Positions 1-8,288 of a DNA stretch of 64,000 nt are shown here, piece by piece (position 1 is the stretch's first letter; each line of letters begins with the position of its first letter). This DNA is from Hyphomicrobium_A sp963745205 (lineage in GTDB: Bacteria > Pseudomonadota > Alphaproteobacteria > Rhizobiales > Hyphomicrobiaceae). The DNA lies in NCBI GenBank assembly GCA_963745205.1, contig CAVUWX010000005.1:69854-133853 (forward strand), written 5' to 3'. The notes below the pieces were generated by a model. That model saw only the letters and a list, made by a program, of their open reading frames with translations. It did not search any database and was not told the DNA's origin. The translations under genes and the position numbers were made by a program.

Positions 1-1
1 C

Positions 2-775
2 CCCGCCGACGTGCGCTTGACGCAGCTCAAGGTGAACCTCGAGCGGCTCATCGACCTCGTGAAGATCGTCGGCAAGCGTTACGTCCTCGTCAACATTCCA
101 GCCGCCCAGATCGAGGCCATCCAGAGCAACACCGTCGTCTCGCGCCACTCGGGCGTTGTCGGCAAGCCCGATCGCCCGACCCCGCAATTGCGCTCTACCA
201 TCACCGACCTCAACTTCAACCCTGTTTGGACGCTGCCGCCGACCGTCATCAAGGAGGACTTGATCCCCAAGGGTAAGGACATGCAGGAGAAGGGGCAGAA
301 CGTGCTGGAGAAGTTCGGCATCGATGCCTATGAGGGGGCAAAAAAGATCCCGTCGGAGACCATCGACTGGAGCTCGGCAAAGCCCCTGCAACTTTCCTAC
401 CGCCAAGCCCCTGGCAAGGACAACCCGCTAGGGTTCCTGAAGATCAACTTCCCGAGCGCCAGCTCAGTTTATATGCACGACTCGCCGAAAGAGTCGCTCT
501 TCGGCCGCAACTTCCGGGCCGCCAGCTCCGGGTGCGTGCGCGTGCAAAACATTGAGGAGCTCGCCGCTTGGCTGCTCGAGGGCCAGCCCGGCTGGACCAA
601 GGAGCAGGTCGAGGCCATGAAGGAGAACGGGCAGACCAAGATGGTGCGGTTAAAGCGGCCGGTTACCTTATTTTTTGCCTACGTTACCGCTTGGGCGACG
701 GAGGACGGCGTCATCCAGTTCAGGCCGGACGTCTATCAAAAGGACGGCGTCGGCGAGATTGCTGCGGCATATTAG
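2..775 (+). CDS. L,D-transpeptidase (YkuD family), 5' end outside window
   Basis: The reading frame is open from base 2, so the N-terminus lies upstream of the window; the visible part is about 257 residues. It is the catalytic YkuD domain of an L,D-transpeptidase, which makes 3-3 peptidoglycan cross-links (or links proteins to peptidoglycan) in the periplasm. The family signature is present near bases 475-560: a YMHDSP histidine motif followed by SSGCVRV with the catalytic cysteine. It aligns end to end with the C-terminal part of the second transpeptidase at 9497-10900, including the RLTQLKVN segment just before the domain, so a peptidoglycan-binding domain is expected upstream. The first in-frame start codon (GTG at 11) is inside the conserved region and is not a credible start. 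Confidence 0.85.
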   Translation, partial: PADVRLTQLKVNLERLIDLVKIVGKRYVLVNIPAAQIEAIQSNTVVSRHSGVVGKPDRPTPQLRSTITDLNFNPVWTLPPTVIKEDLIPKGKDMQEKGQNVLEKFGIDAYEGAKKIPSETIDWSSAKPLQLSYRQAPGKDNPLGFLKINFPSASSVYMHDSPKESLFGRNFRAASSGCVRVQNIEELAAWLLEGQPGWTKEQVEAMKENGQTKMVRLKRPVTLFFAYVTAWATEDGVIQFRPDVYQKDGVGEIAAAY

Positions 776-942
776 GCGAGACCCAACGACATTGATTGGC
801 ATCAAAGGCTTGGCGGCGCTCGGCCGCTAAATCTTCGTGCGTCCCCAAAGGGGGGGGCCCGGCGCGACAATAGACACATTGCTCTCGATGTTCTTTAGAA
901 CGATGCTAAATAAAAAGACGGACGGGAGTAGAAGGACGCTCG

Positions 943-2235
943 ATGGAGTACGCACGTAAATTCAAGGAAGCGCTGGAGGCGATCCGCCAGGAGGGCCGCT
1001 ACCGCGTCTTTGCCGACCTCAAGCGTCGCAGGGGCGCGTTCCCCGCCGCCGAGCACTTCAACGGCGACCAGCAGCGACACCCCATCACCGTCTGGTGCTC
1101 CAACGATTACCTCGGCATGGGCCAGCATCCGGCCGTCATCGCCGCGATGCATGAGGCGATCGACTCGGTCGGCGCCGGCTCCGGCGGCACGCGCAACATC
1201 TCCGGCACCTGCCACTATCATGTCGAGCTCGAGGCCGAGCTGGCCGACCTGCACGGCAAGGAAGCGGCGCTCCTTTTCACCTCGGCCTACGTAGCCAACG
1301 ACGCCACGCTGTCGACGCTGGCGCAGCTTCTTCCCGGCCTGGTGATCTTCTCCGATGAGAAGAACCACGCCTCCATGATCGCCGGCATCCGCCACGGCGG
1401 TGGCCCGAAGCGCATTTTCCGCCACAACGACCTTGCCGACCTCGAGGCGAAGCTCAATGAGTACGACCGCGCGACACCCAAGCTGATCGCGTTCGAGAGC
1501 GTCTACTCGATGGACGGGCACCTCGCACCCGTCGCGGCGATCTGCGATCTTGCCGAGAAGTACGGCGCGCTGACCTATCTCGACGAGGTGCACGCGGTCG
1601 GGCTCTATGGGCCGCGCGGCGGCGGCATCGCCGAGCGCGAAGGCGTGATGGGCCGTGTCGATATCATCAACGGCACGCTGGCCAAAGGCTTCGGCGTCAT
1701 GGGCGGCTATATCGCGGCGAGCCGCGATTGCTGCGACGCTATCCGCTCGTATGCGGCGGGTTTCATCTTTACGACTTCGCTCGCGCCTGCACTCGCCGCG
1801 GGAGCGCTGGCGAGCATCCGCCACTTGAAGACCAGTGTCATCGAGCGGGCTCGGCTGCACGAGCGCGCGCACACTTTGAAGCGGCGCCTGTCGGATGCGG
1901 GCCTGCCGCTCGTTACCAACGCGAGCCACATCGTCCCGGTGACGGTCGGCGATCCGGTGCACTGTAAGGCGGTGACGGATACCCTGCTCGACCGCTACGC
2001 GATCTACGTGCAGCCGATTAACTATCCGACGGTCCCGAGAGGCACCGAGCGCATCCGGCTGACCCCGTCCCCGGTTCACACCGACGAGCAGATGGACCAT
2101 CTCGTCGCATGCGCTGACCGAGCTGTGGGATGCCTGCCCGCTGTCGCGTGGCGAGACCGTCCGGCTTGCCGCCGAGTAGGGCGCCACGGCCCGCCCCCCG
2201 TCGCCAGCGGCAAAAAAGGCAATAGCGAGAACTGA
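943..2235 (+). CDS. hemA: 5-aminolevulinate synthase (C-terminus frameshifted)
   Basis: Condenses glycine and succinyl-CoA to 5-aminolevulinate, the first step of heme and other tetrapyrrole synthesis in alphaproteobacteria. It is a PLP enzyme of the alpha-oxoamine synthase family. Visible family features are the N-terminal WCSNDYLGMG, GGTRNISGT at about residues 81-89, DEVHAVG at 214-220 and the PLP lysine K248 in TLAKGFG. The ATG at 943 is preceded by a GGAG/AAGGA-type ribosome site. The C-terminus is odd: after residue 389 this frame turns into an Arg/Pro/Cys-rich tail. Dropping one base at about 2110 instead gives the expected ending ALTELWDACPLSRGE and a stop at 2177-2179, for a protein of about 411 residues, the normal length. 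The true product is therefore probably 943-2179, with a one-base indel that is either an assembly error or a real mutation. Confidence 0.9.
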   Translation: MEYARKFKEALEAIRQEGRYRVFADLKRRRGAFPAAEHFNGDQQRHPITVWCSNDYLGMGQHPAVIAAMHEAIDSVGAGSGGTRNISGTCHYHVELEAELADLHGKEAALLFTSAYVANDATLSTLAQLLPGLVIFSDEKNHASMIAGIRHGGGPKRIFRHNDLADLEAKLNEYDRATPKLIAFESVYSMDGHLAPVAAICDLAEKYGALTYLDEVHAVGLYGPRGGGIAEREGVMGRVDIINGTLAKGFGVMGGYIAASRDCCDAIRSYAAGFIFTTSLAPALAAGALASIRHLKTSVIERARLHERAHTLKRRLSDAGLPLVTNASHIVPVTVGDPVHCKAVTDTLLDRYAIYVQPINYPTVPRGTERIRLTPSPVHTDEQMDHLVACADRAVGCLPAVAWRDRPACRRVGRHGPPPVASGKKGNSEN

Positions 2236-2369
2236 GGTAATGTGCTGCCAGAGAGGTTGAGCCGGGCGCGGCTCGACCTTACTATGGCGTATTGGCCTCC
2301 CCGGGGTGCGGTGGCACCCCTTCCCGGACTCTGGAACTTCTCGCGCTCGCGACAACAAGGAAGCAGCAA

Positions 2370-3671
2370 ATGTTCACGATGAAGGCCCCCGCCGCCTCGA
2401 AGTCCGGCTTTTTCACCGCCTCCATCGCCGACGGCGACGCGGAGGTCGCCGACGCGATCGGCAAGGAGCTGGGGCGCCAGCAGCACGAGATCGAGCTCAT
2501 TGCGTCCGAGAACATCGTCTCCAAAGCGGTGCTCGAGGCGGCCGGCACGGTGCTCACCAACAAGTACGCGGAAGGGTATCCGGGCAAGCGCTACTACGGC
2601 GGCTGCCAGTACGTCGACATCGTCGAGCAACTCGCGATCGACCGCGCCAAGAAGCTGTTCGGCTGCGGGTTCGCCAACGTGCAGCCGCACTCGGGCAGCC
2701 AAGCGAACCAGGGCGTTTTCAATGCGCTCGCGACGCCGGGCGACACCATCCTCGGCTTGAGCCTCGCGGCCGGCGGACATCTCACGCACGGCGCCGCGGT
2801 CAACCAGTCGGGCAAGTGGTTTAAGGCCGTGTCCTACATGGTGAAGCCCGATACACACCGCATCAACATGGACGAGGTCTACAAGCTCGCGATCGAGAAC
2901 AGGCCGCGCATCATCATCGCCGGCGGCTCCGCCTATCCGCGCCACATCGAGTTCGCCGACTTCCGCGCCATCGCCAACGAGGTCGGCGCAATCCTGATGG
3001 TGGACATGGCGCACTTCGCCGGTCTCGTCGCCGGCGGTGCGCATCCGAGCCCGTTCCCGCACGCCCACGTCGTCACGACAACGACGCACAAGACGCTGCG
3101 CGGACCTCGGGGTGGCATGATCCTGACGAACGACGAGGAGATCGCCAAGAAGGTCAACTCGGCGATCTTCCCTGGCATCCAGGGCGGCCCGCTCATGCAC
3201 ATCATCGCCGCGAAGGCGGTCGCCTTCGGCGAGGCGCTGCGGCCCGAGTTCAAGGTCTACGCCAAGAACGTGATCGAGAACGCCAAGGCCATGGGCGAGG
3301 TGCTGGTAAACTCCGGCTTCGCGCTGGTCTCCGGCGGCACCGATACCCACCTGATCCTGCTCGACCTGCGGCCGAAGAAGCTCACCGGCAACGTGTCGGA
3401 GAAGGCGTTGGGGCGCGCCAACATCACCACCAACAAGAACGGCGTTCCCTTCGACCCGGAGAAGCCCATGGTCACCTCGGGCATCCGGCTGGGCGCCCCT
3501 GCCGGCACTACGCGCGGCTTCGGCGTCGCCGAGTTCCGGGAGGTCGGCCGCATGATCGCGGAGGTATTGGACGGGCTCGCCAAGAATGGCGACGCCGGCA
3601 ACGCCGCGGTCGAGGGCAAGGTCAAGGCGCAGGCGGTCGAGCTGTGCAAGCGCTTCCCGATCTACACCTGA
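2370..3671 (+). CDS. glyA: Serine hydroxymethyltransferase
   Basis: Interconverts serine plus tetrahydrofolate with glycine plus 5,10-methylene-tetrahydrofolate in the cytoplasm, supplying one-carbon units and, here next to hemA, glycine for heme synthesis. The chosen start ATG at 2370 has an AAGGAAG ribosome site 7-13 bases upstream and gives 433 residues, the usual length. The open frame begins earlier at 2292 but that extension is not family-like. Visible motifs are ELIASENI at about 42-49, YAEGYPGKRYYGG at 67-78, VDMAHFAG at 211-218 and the PLP lysine K241 in TTTTHKTLRGPRGG. No break or odd residue is seen. Confidence 0.96.
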   Translation: MFTMKAPAASKSGFFTASIADGDAEVADAIGKELGRQQHEIELIASENIVSKAVLEAAGTVLTNKYAEGYPGKRYYGGCQYVDIVEQLAIDRAKKLFGCGFANVQPHSGSQANQGVFNALATPGDTILGLSLAAGGHLTHGAAVNQSGKWFKAVSYMVKPDTHRINMDEVYKLAIENRPRIIIAGGSAYPRHIEFADFRAIANEVGAILMVDMAHFAGLVAGGAHPSPFPHAHVVTTTTHKTLRGPRGGMILTNDEEIAKKVNSAIFPGIQGGPLMHIIAAKAVAFGEALRPEFKVYAKNVIENAKAMGEVLVNSGFALVSGGTDTHLILLDLRPKKLTGNVSEKALGRANITTNKNGVPFDPEKPMVTSGIRLGAPAGTTRGFGVAEFREVGRMIAEVLDGLAKNGDAGNAAVEGKVKAQAVELCKRFPIYT

Positions 3672-3690
3672 TTGCGCACAGACTTAATGC

Positions 3691-3731
3691 GAGGTGCCCG
3701 CAGGGGTCCGTTGGATATCCGCGGGCACCTC
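3691..3731. terminator. Inverted repeat between glyA and nrdR, probable terminator
   Basis: Perfect 11-base arms GAGGTGCCCGC (3691-3701) and GCGGGCACCTC (3721-3731) are separated by 19 bases. It lies 20 bases after the glyA stop. The following sequence (gttgcgtctct) is only weakly T-rich, so intrinsic termination is likely but not certain. Confidence 0.5.
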
Positions 3732-3817
3732 GTTGCGTCTCTAACGCCTAAGCGGCTAATATTCTTGGCGCGGCGCCGATTGGGGAGCGCTGGCGCGGGC
3801 CCGAACGGAGCGCTTTC

Positions 3818-4345
3818 ATGCGTTGCCCCTATTGCGCGGGCGGAAACACGCAAGTGAAGGATAGCCGCCCCACCGAGGAGAACGCGGCCATCCGGCGTCG
3901 GCGCATCTGCCCCGACTGCGGCGGGCGCTTCACCACGTTCGAGCGCGTGCAGCTGCGCGAGCTCACCGTTGTCAAGCGTTCGGGCCGCAAGGTGCCCTTC
4001 GATCGTGACAAGCTCATGCGCTCCGTCGACGTGGCGCTGCGCAAGCGGCCCATCGACGCCGAGCGCGTTGAGCGCATGGTCTCGGGCCTCGTGCGCCAGC
4101 TCGAAAGCTCCGGCGAGACGGAGGTCGCGACCTCCACCATCGGCGGTCTAGTCATGGAGGCGCTGCGCGGGCTCGATCCCGTGGCGTACGTGCGCTTTGC
4201 TTCGGTCTACCGCGACTTCCGCGAGGCGGCGGACTTCCAAGAGGTGCTGAGCGAGATCGCGGGTGAGCCGGTCCCTTCGCATGCGCCCTCCCGCATCGCG
4301 TTCGAGAGCTCGGTCGTCGAGACGGCGCCACTCAAGAAACATTGA
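3818..4345 (+). CDS. nrdR: Transcriptional repressor NrdR
   Basis: Zinc-ribbon and ATP-cone protein that represses ribonucleotide reductase genes when it senses dATP/ATP levels. The N-terminal zinc ligands are visible as C3, C6, C31 and C34 (MRCPYC...RRICPDC), and the ATP-cone spans about residues 46-136 (VVKRSGRKVPFDRDKL onward, including ALRGLDPVAYVRFASVYRDF). Length 175 fits the family, with a slightly long C-terminal tail. The gene sits one base upstream of ribD, the usual order in alphaproteobacteria, so it is probably co-transcribed with the riboflavin genes. Confidence 0.96.
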   Translation: MRCPYCAGGNTQVKDSRPTEENAAIRRRRICPDCGGRFTTFERVQLRELTVVKRSGRKVPFDRDKLMRSVDVALRKRPIDAERVERMVSGLVRQLESSGETEVATSTIGGLVMEALRGLDPVAYVRFASVYRDFREAADFQEVLSEIAGEPVPSHAPSRIAFESSVVETAPLKKH

Positions 4346-4346
4346 C

Positions 4347-5492
4347 ATGAGTTCTTCGGCTCACGCCGGGTTCGACGCTCACATGATGGCAGTTGCTTTG
4401 AGGCTCGCCGAGCGTGGCCTCGGCGCAACCGCACCCAACCCCTCCGTGGGAGCAGTCATCGCGGACGAGACGACGGGCGAGGTGATCGCGCGTGGGTTTA
4501 CCGCCCGCGGCGGTCGTCCGCACGCAGAGACGGAAGCGTTGGGCCGCGCGGGAGCGCGCGCAAAGGGTGCGAGCCTCTACGTTACGCTGGAGCCCTGCTC
4601 GCACCACGGCGCGACACCGCCATGCGCGGACGCCGTCATCACCGCCGGGATCGGCCGCGTCGTGTGCGCGATCGAGGATCCCGACCCGCGCGTCGCCGGC
4701 CGTGGGCTCGCGCAGCTCCGCTCTGCGGGCCTCGCTGTCGAGCGCGGCCTGATGGCGCGCGAGGCACACTGGATGGCGGCCGGGCACATCCTGCGTGTCA
4801 CCGAGCGCCGTCCGTTGGTACAGGTGAAGCTGGCGCTCGACGCCCAGGGGAACGTGCCGCGCGGAGCTGCGGGTCAGCCGGCATGGGTGACGGGCGTGGA
4901 AGCCCGCGCGCAAGGCCAGCTTATGCGTGCCCGCGCCGACGCCATCCTTATCGGCCGCCAGACCGTGATCGACGACGATCCGCTGCTCACCTGTCGGTTG
5001 CCCGGGCTCGAGGACCGCTCCCCAGTGCGAGTCGTGATCGGCCGACGACTGGACGGGCTTGCGGGGAGCCGCCTTGCGCGCAGCGCGCGCGAGCACCCGC
5101 TGTGGCTCTTTTGCGGCCAGAGCGTCGATACGGCAGCGCTCGAGGCAGCCGGTGCGCGCGTCTTTCGCACCCCTGAGATCGGCGGCGAGCTTTGGCTGCC
5201 CTCGGTGATGGAAGCCCTTGTCGCCAACGGTACCTCGCGCCTGCTGGTTGAAGGCGGCGTCCGGACGTGGCGCTTATTCTCGCGCGCGGGCCTCATCGAC
5301 GAGGCTGTGATGTTTCGCGCCCACGCCGCCGGTGCCGCGCCGCTCACCCCGGAGCAGGGGTTAGCCGCGCTTTCACGCTACGTCGCGACGGAAAGCCTCG
5401 CGCCATCCGAGCATCGTAGCGTCGGGGGCGACGATATGATGGTGTTTCGCCGTCCCTGGCGCAGTCTCAGCCCGAGCGCAGCTCAACCCTAG
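4347..5492 (+). CDS. ribD: Bifunctional riboflavin deaminase/reductase RibD
   Basis: Carries out the second and third steps of riboflavin synthesis: deamination of the pyrimidine intermediate, then NADPH reduction of its ribosyl side chain. The N-terminal zinc deaminase has the HAE motif at residues 59-61 and zinc cysteines C84 and C93 in LEPCSHHGATPPCADA. The C-terminal reductase half (about 150-375) shows VKLALDAQG and the LLVEGG motif. The start ATG at 4347, one base after the nrdR stop, gives 381 residues. A longer in-frame extension to 4263 lies inside nrdR and is not family-like. Confidence 0.95.
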   Translation: MSSSAHAGFDAHMMAVALRLAERGLGATAPNPSVGAVIADETTGEVIARGFTARGGRPHAETEALGRAGARAKGASLYVTLEPCSHHGATPPCADAVITAGIGRVVCAIEDPDPRVAGRGLAQLRSAGLAVERGLMAREAHWMAAGHILRVTERRPLVQVKLALDAQGNVPRGAAGQPAWVTGVEARAQGQLMRARADAILIGRQTVIDDDPLLTCRLPGLEDRSPVRVVIGRRLDGLAGSRLARSAREHPLWLFCGQSVDTAALEAAGARVFRTPEIGGELWLPSVMEALVANGTSRLLVEGGVRTWRLFSRAGLIDEAVMFRAHAAGAAPLTPEQGLAALSRYVATESLAPSEHRSVGGDDMMVFRRPWRSLSPSAAQP

Positions 5493-5510
5493 AGGAGCGA
5501 GGAGAGGCCC

Positions 5511-6104
5511 ATGTTTACCGGCATCGTCTCCGACATCGGCGAGGTCGTGGCGCGCGAGGACGGGCGCCTATCGATCCGCACCCGCTACGCCCCCGCGACG
5601 ATGGAAGTCGGCGCCTCTATGGCGTGCGACGGCTGCTGCCTCACGATGACGTCGGTGCGCGAGCACGGCAACGGCAGCGTGTTCACCGTCGACACGTCCA
5701 ACGAGACGCGCGCCAAGACGACAATCGCTGATTGGAACCCAGGGCGCCGCATCAACCTCGAGCGCCCGCTGCAGGCGGGCGCCGAGCTCGGTGGCCACGT
5801 GGTCATGGGCCACGTCGACGGGCTCGCGCGCATCCTCGACGTACGTTCCGACGGCGAGAGTCGGCGCTTTTCCTTCGAGGTCCCCGATCATCTGGCGCCC
5901 TACGTCGCGCCCAAGGGGTCGATCGCGCTTGACGGGGTGTCGTTAACGGTCAATGAGGTGAGCGACAACCGGTTCGGCGTCAACATAATCCCGCACACCT
6001 TGACGGTGACGACGTGGGGGGCGAAAACCCCCGGACAATCGGTCAACCTCGAAGTTGACCTGTTCGCGCGCTATGTCGCGCGTCTCTTGGAGTTCCGCCC
6101 GTGA
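5511..6104 (+). CDS. ribE: Riboflavin synthase alpha chain
   Basis: Dismutates two molecules of 6,7-dimethyl-8-ribityllumazine to riboflavin. The protein is 197 residues with the two tandem lumazine-binding repeats of the family: the first begins MFTGIV, the second follows LGGHVVMGHVDG near residues 95-106. The ATG at 5511 has a GAGGAG ribosome site. It follows ribD after 18 bases, and its stop overlaps the GTG start of ribBA by four bases (GTGA), indicating translational coupling. Confidence 0.95.
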   Translation: MFTGIVSDIGEVVAREDGRLSIRTRYAPATMEVGASMACDGCCLTMTSVREHGNGSVFTVDTSNETRAKTTIADWNPGRRINLERPLQAGAELGGHVVMGHVDGLARILDVRSDGESRRFSFEVPDHLAPYVAPKGSIALDGVSLTVNEVSDNRFGVNIIPHTLTVTTWGAKTPGQSVNLEVDLFARYVARLLEFRP

Positions 6105-7255
6105 CGCACGACGCCGGCATGATCGCCGTGGCGCAAGGCCGCGGGTGTCTGTCCGCAATCCCCGAGATTCTCGAGGACATGCGCAACGGGCGCATGGTCG
6201 TGCTCGTCGACGCCGAAGAGCGCGAGAACGAGGGCGACCTCATCATCCCGGCGCAGATGGCGACGCCGGATGCGATCAACTTCATGGCGCGGTTCGGCCG
6301 CGGCCTCGTTTGCCTGTCGCTCACGCAGCAGCGCGCACACGAGCTGGGGCTGGAAGCGATGGTGCGCCGGAATGACTCGCGCAACCGCACCGCCTTCACC
6401 CAGTCGATCGAGGCGCGCGAGGGCATCTCAACCGGAATCTCCACGCACGACCGCGCACGCACGATTGCCACCGCCATCGACGCCACGAAAGGCGCCGCCG
6501 ACATCGTCTCGCCCGGCCATGTGTTCCCGCTCATTGCGCGCGAGGGCGGCGTGCTGATCCGCGCCGGCCACACCGAAGCCTCCGTCGATCTTGCGCGGCT
6601 TGCCGGGCTCTATCCCGCCGCCGTCATCTGCGAGGTCATGAACGACGACGGCACCATGGCGCGCATGCCCGACCTCGTCGTCTTCGCGCAGCGGCACGGC
6701 CTCAAGATCGGCGCCATCGAGGACCTGATCGCCTATCGCATGAAGAACGACCACCTGGTGCGCCTGGTCGCCCGGACCCGCGTCACGACGGCGGCGGCCG
6801 GCGTCTTCGATCTCCACGTCTACGAGACGACCGTCGAGCCGGGCGAGCACCTCGCTCTCGTCAAGGGTGATCTCACCGCGCCCGGCCCCGTGCTCGTGCG
6901 CGTGCACGCCGTCAACGCGCTCGCCGACCTCCTCGGCATCGGCGAGACCGGGGAGGGATGCCGCCAGATCGACAGCTCTCTGCGCGCCATCGAGCGCGAG
7001 GGCCGCGGTGTCGTCGTTCTGATCCGCGATTTGCGGCCGAAGTCCGTCTCCGCTTGGATCGAGGGGCGCGCACGCGATCCCAAGACGTCCGACGGCGCGC
7101 GCGAGCGCCGCCGTGTGGAGGTCGGAGTGGGCTCGCAGATCCTCACCGACCTTGGCGTGCGCGACATGGTGCTGTTGACGAACTCTCCGGCGCACGTCTA
7201 CGTCGGCCTAGAAGGTTTCGGCCTGCGCATCGTCGGCACGCGAAGGATTGAGTGA
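6101..7255 (+). CDS. ribBA: 3,4-dihydroxy-2-butanone-4-phosphate synthase with degenerate GTP cyclohydrolase II domain
   Basis: The N-terminal half (residues about 18-215) is DHBP synthase, making the four-carbon unit of riboflavin from ribulose 5-phosphate. DAEERENEGDLI at 38-49 and RAGHTEASVDLARLAG carry the acidic and histidine metal ligands. The C-terminal half has the fold length of GTP cyclohydrolase II, but the zinc-binding cysteine cluster of that enzyme cannot be found; the matching stretch reads VLVRVHAVNALADLLG. It is therefore probably not a cyclohydrolase, and a separate RibA is expected elsewhere. The GTG at 6101 overlaps the ribE stop, and its own stop overlaps the possible GTG start of ribH. 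Confidence 0.92.
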   Translation: MTHDAGMIAVAQGRGCLSAIPEILEDMRNGRMVVLVDAEERENEGDLIIPAQMATPDAINFMARFGRGLVCLSLTQQRAHELGLEAMVRRNDSRNRTAFTQSIEAREGISTGISTHDRARTIATAIDATKGAADIVSPGHVFPLIAREGGVLIRAGHTEASVDLARLAGLYPAAVICEVMNDDGTMARMPDLVVFAQRHGLKIGAIEDLIAYRMKNDHLVRLVARTRVTTAAAGVFDLHVYETTVEPGEHLALVKGDLTAPGPVLVRVHAVNALADLLGIGETGEGCRQIDSSLRAIEREGRGVVVLIRDLRPKSVSAWIEGRARDPKTSDGARERRRVEVGVGSQILTDLGVRDMVLLTNSPAHVYVGLEGFGLRIVGTRRIE

Positions 7256-7782
7256 GCACCATGGCCCTCACGACTAAGCCTCCGGCGCAGAGCACGGCAA
7301 GAACGCACCGCCACATTCCCCAGGCGCGCGTCCTCATCGTCGAGGGGCGATTCTACGAGTCGATCTCGGACGAGCTCGCGGATGGCGCGATCGCCGCGTT
7401 GAAGGCGCAAGGCGCGAGCTACGATCGCATCACTGTGCCGGGCGCGCTCGAGATCCCGCAGGCGCTGGCGCAGGCCGCGTCCGCGGGACTGATCCCGCGC
7501 AGCGCGGCCAGCGGCTGCTGGGACGGCGCGGTTGCGCTCGGCTGCGTGATCCGCGGCGAGACCTCGCACTACGACATCGTCTGCAGCAACGCCAACCACT
7601 GGCTCATGGAGGTCGCCATCCGCCACCATATACCGCTCGGCAATGGCATCCTCACCGTAGACACCGAGGCGCAGGCGCTTGCGCGCGCACGCGGCGGTGC
7701 CGATGGCAAGGGTGGCGACGCGGTTCGGGCCTGCCTCAGTCTCGTCGAGCTCGTGCGCACGTTCCAAGGACAGAGCGCATGA
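7252..7782 (+). CDS. ribH: 6,7-dimethyl-8-ribityllumazine synthase
   Basis: Joins the ribityl-amino-pyrimidine and the DHBP four-carbon unit to form lumazine, the substrate of RibE. Family motifs are the ligand-binding GALEIPQAL at about 65-73, ALGCVIRGETSHYDIV at about 95-110 with the catalytic histidine, and IPLGNGILT. It is 176 residues from the GTG at 7252, which overlaps the ribBA stop (GTGA); an ATG at 7261 is an equally possible start, three codons later. It overlaps nusB downstream by four bases. Confidence 0.94.
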   Translation: MSTMALTTKPPAQSTARTHRHIPQARVLIVEGRFYESISDELADGAIAALKAQGASYDRITVPGALEIPQALAQAASAGLIPRSAASGCWDGAVALGCVIRGETSHYDIVCSNANHWLMEVAIRHHIPLGNGILTVDTEAQALARARGGADGKGGDAVRACLSLVELVRTFQGQSA

Positions 7783-8288
7783 GCAGCAGCGAGCACAACC
7801 AGTCCACGGCCACTGCGTTGCAGCCGCGCACTGCGGCGCGCGTGGCTGCGGTGCAGGCGCTTTACCAGATGGATATGGCCGGCACCGACCTCAACGCGGT
7901 GATCGACGAATTCGTGCGCCTGCGCTTCCCGCGACCCCCGGGCGACGAGGTTGCTTCCGGAGCGGACGCCGTGTTCTTCAGCGAGTTGTTGCGCGGCGTC
8001 GTCCACCGTCAGCGCGACATCGACCCGCTTGTCGACCAGCAGCTGGCCGAGGGCTGGCGCCTCATCCGCATCGATGCCATTGTGCGCGCGATCCTGCGCG
8101 CAGGCGTGTTCGAGCTTATGGAGCGCCCGGACGTCCCGGCCCGCGTCGTGATCAACGAGTACATCAACGTGGCGCACTCGTTCTTCTCGGACGAGGAGCC
8201 GAAGGTCGTCAACGGCGTGCTGGACAAGTTGGCACGGCGGTTGCGGACGGCCGAGTTCGACGGCAATGACAACCGAAAAGCCCGATAG
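7779..8288 (+). CDS. nusB: Transcription antitermination factor NusB
   Basis: RNA-binding partner of NusE (S10) in rRNA antitermination. The 169-residue protein is all helical with the family pattern RTAARVAAVQALYQMD near the N-terminus and INEYINVAHSFFSDEEPKVVNGVLDKLA at the C-terminus, which is where the NusB signature ends. The ATG at 7779 overlaps the ribH stop (ATGA) and the 3' end overlaps thiL by 23 bases, so it belongs to the riboflavin-thiamine operon, as is typical in this order. Confidence 0.95.
   Translation: MSSSEHNQSTATALQPRTAARVAAVQALYQMDMAGTDLNAVIDEFVRLRFPRPPGDEVASGADAVFFSELLRGVVHRQRDIDPLVDQQLAEGWRLIRIDAIVRAILRAGVFELMERPDVPARVVINEYINVAHSFFSDEEPKVVNGVLDKLARRLRTAEFDGNDNRKAR

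Noticed and set aside
895..2358. Long minus-strand open frame opposite hemA (487 codons)
   Set aside because: It is the antisense shadow of hemA in high-GC DNA; composition is Arg/Asp/Val-rich and no family is recognisable.
2076..3350. Long minus-strand frame opposite glyA (424 codons)
   Set aside because: Antisense shadow with low-complexity composition; glyA has all family motifs on the plus strand.
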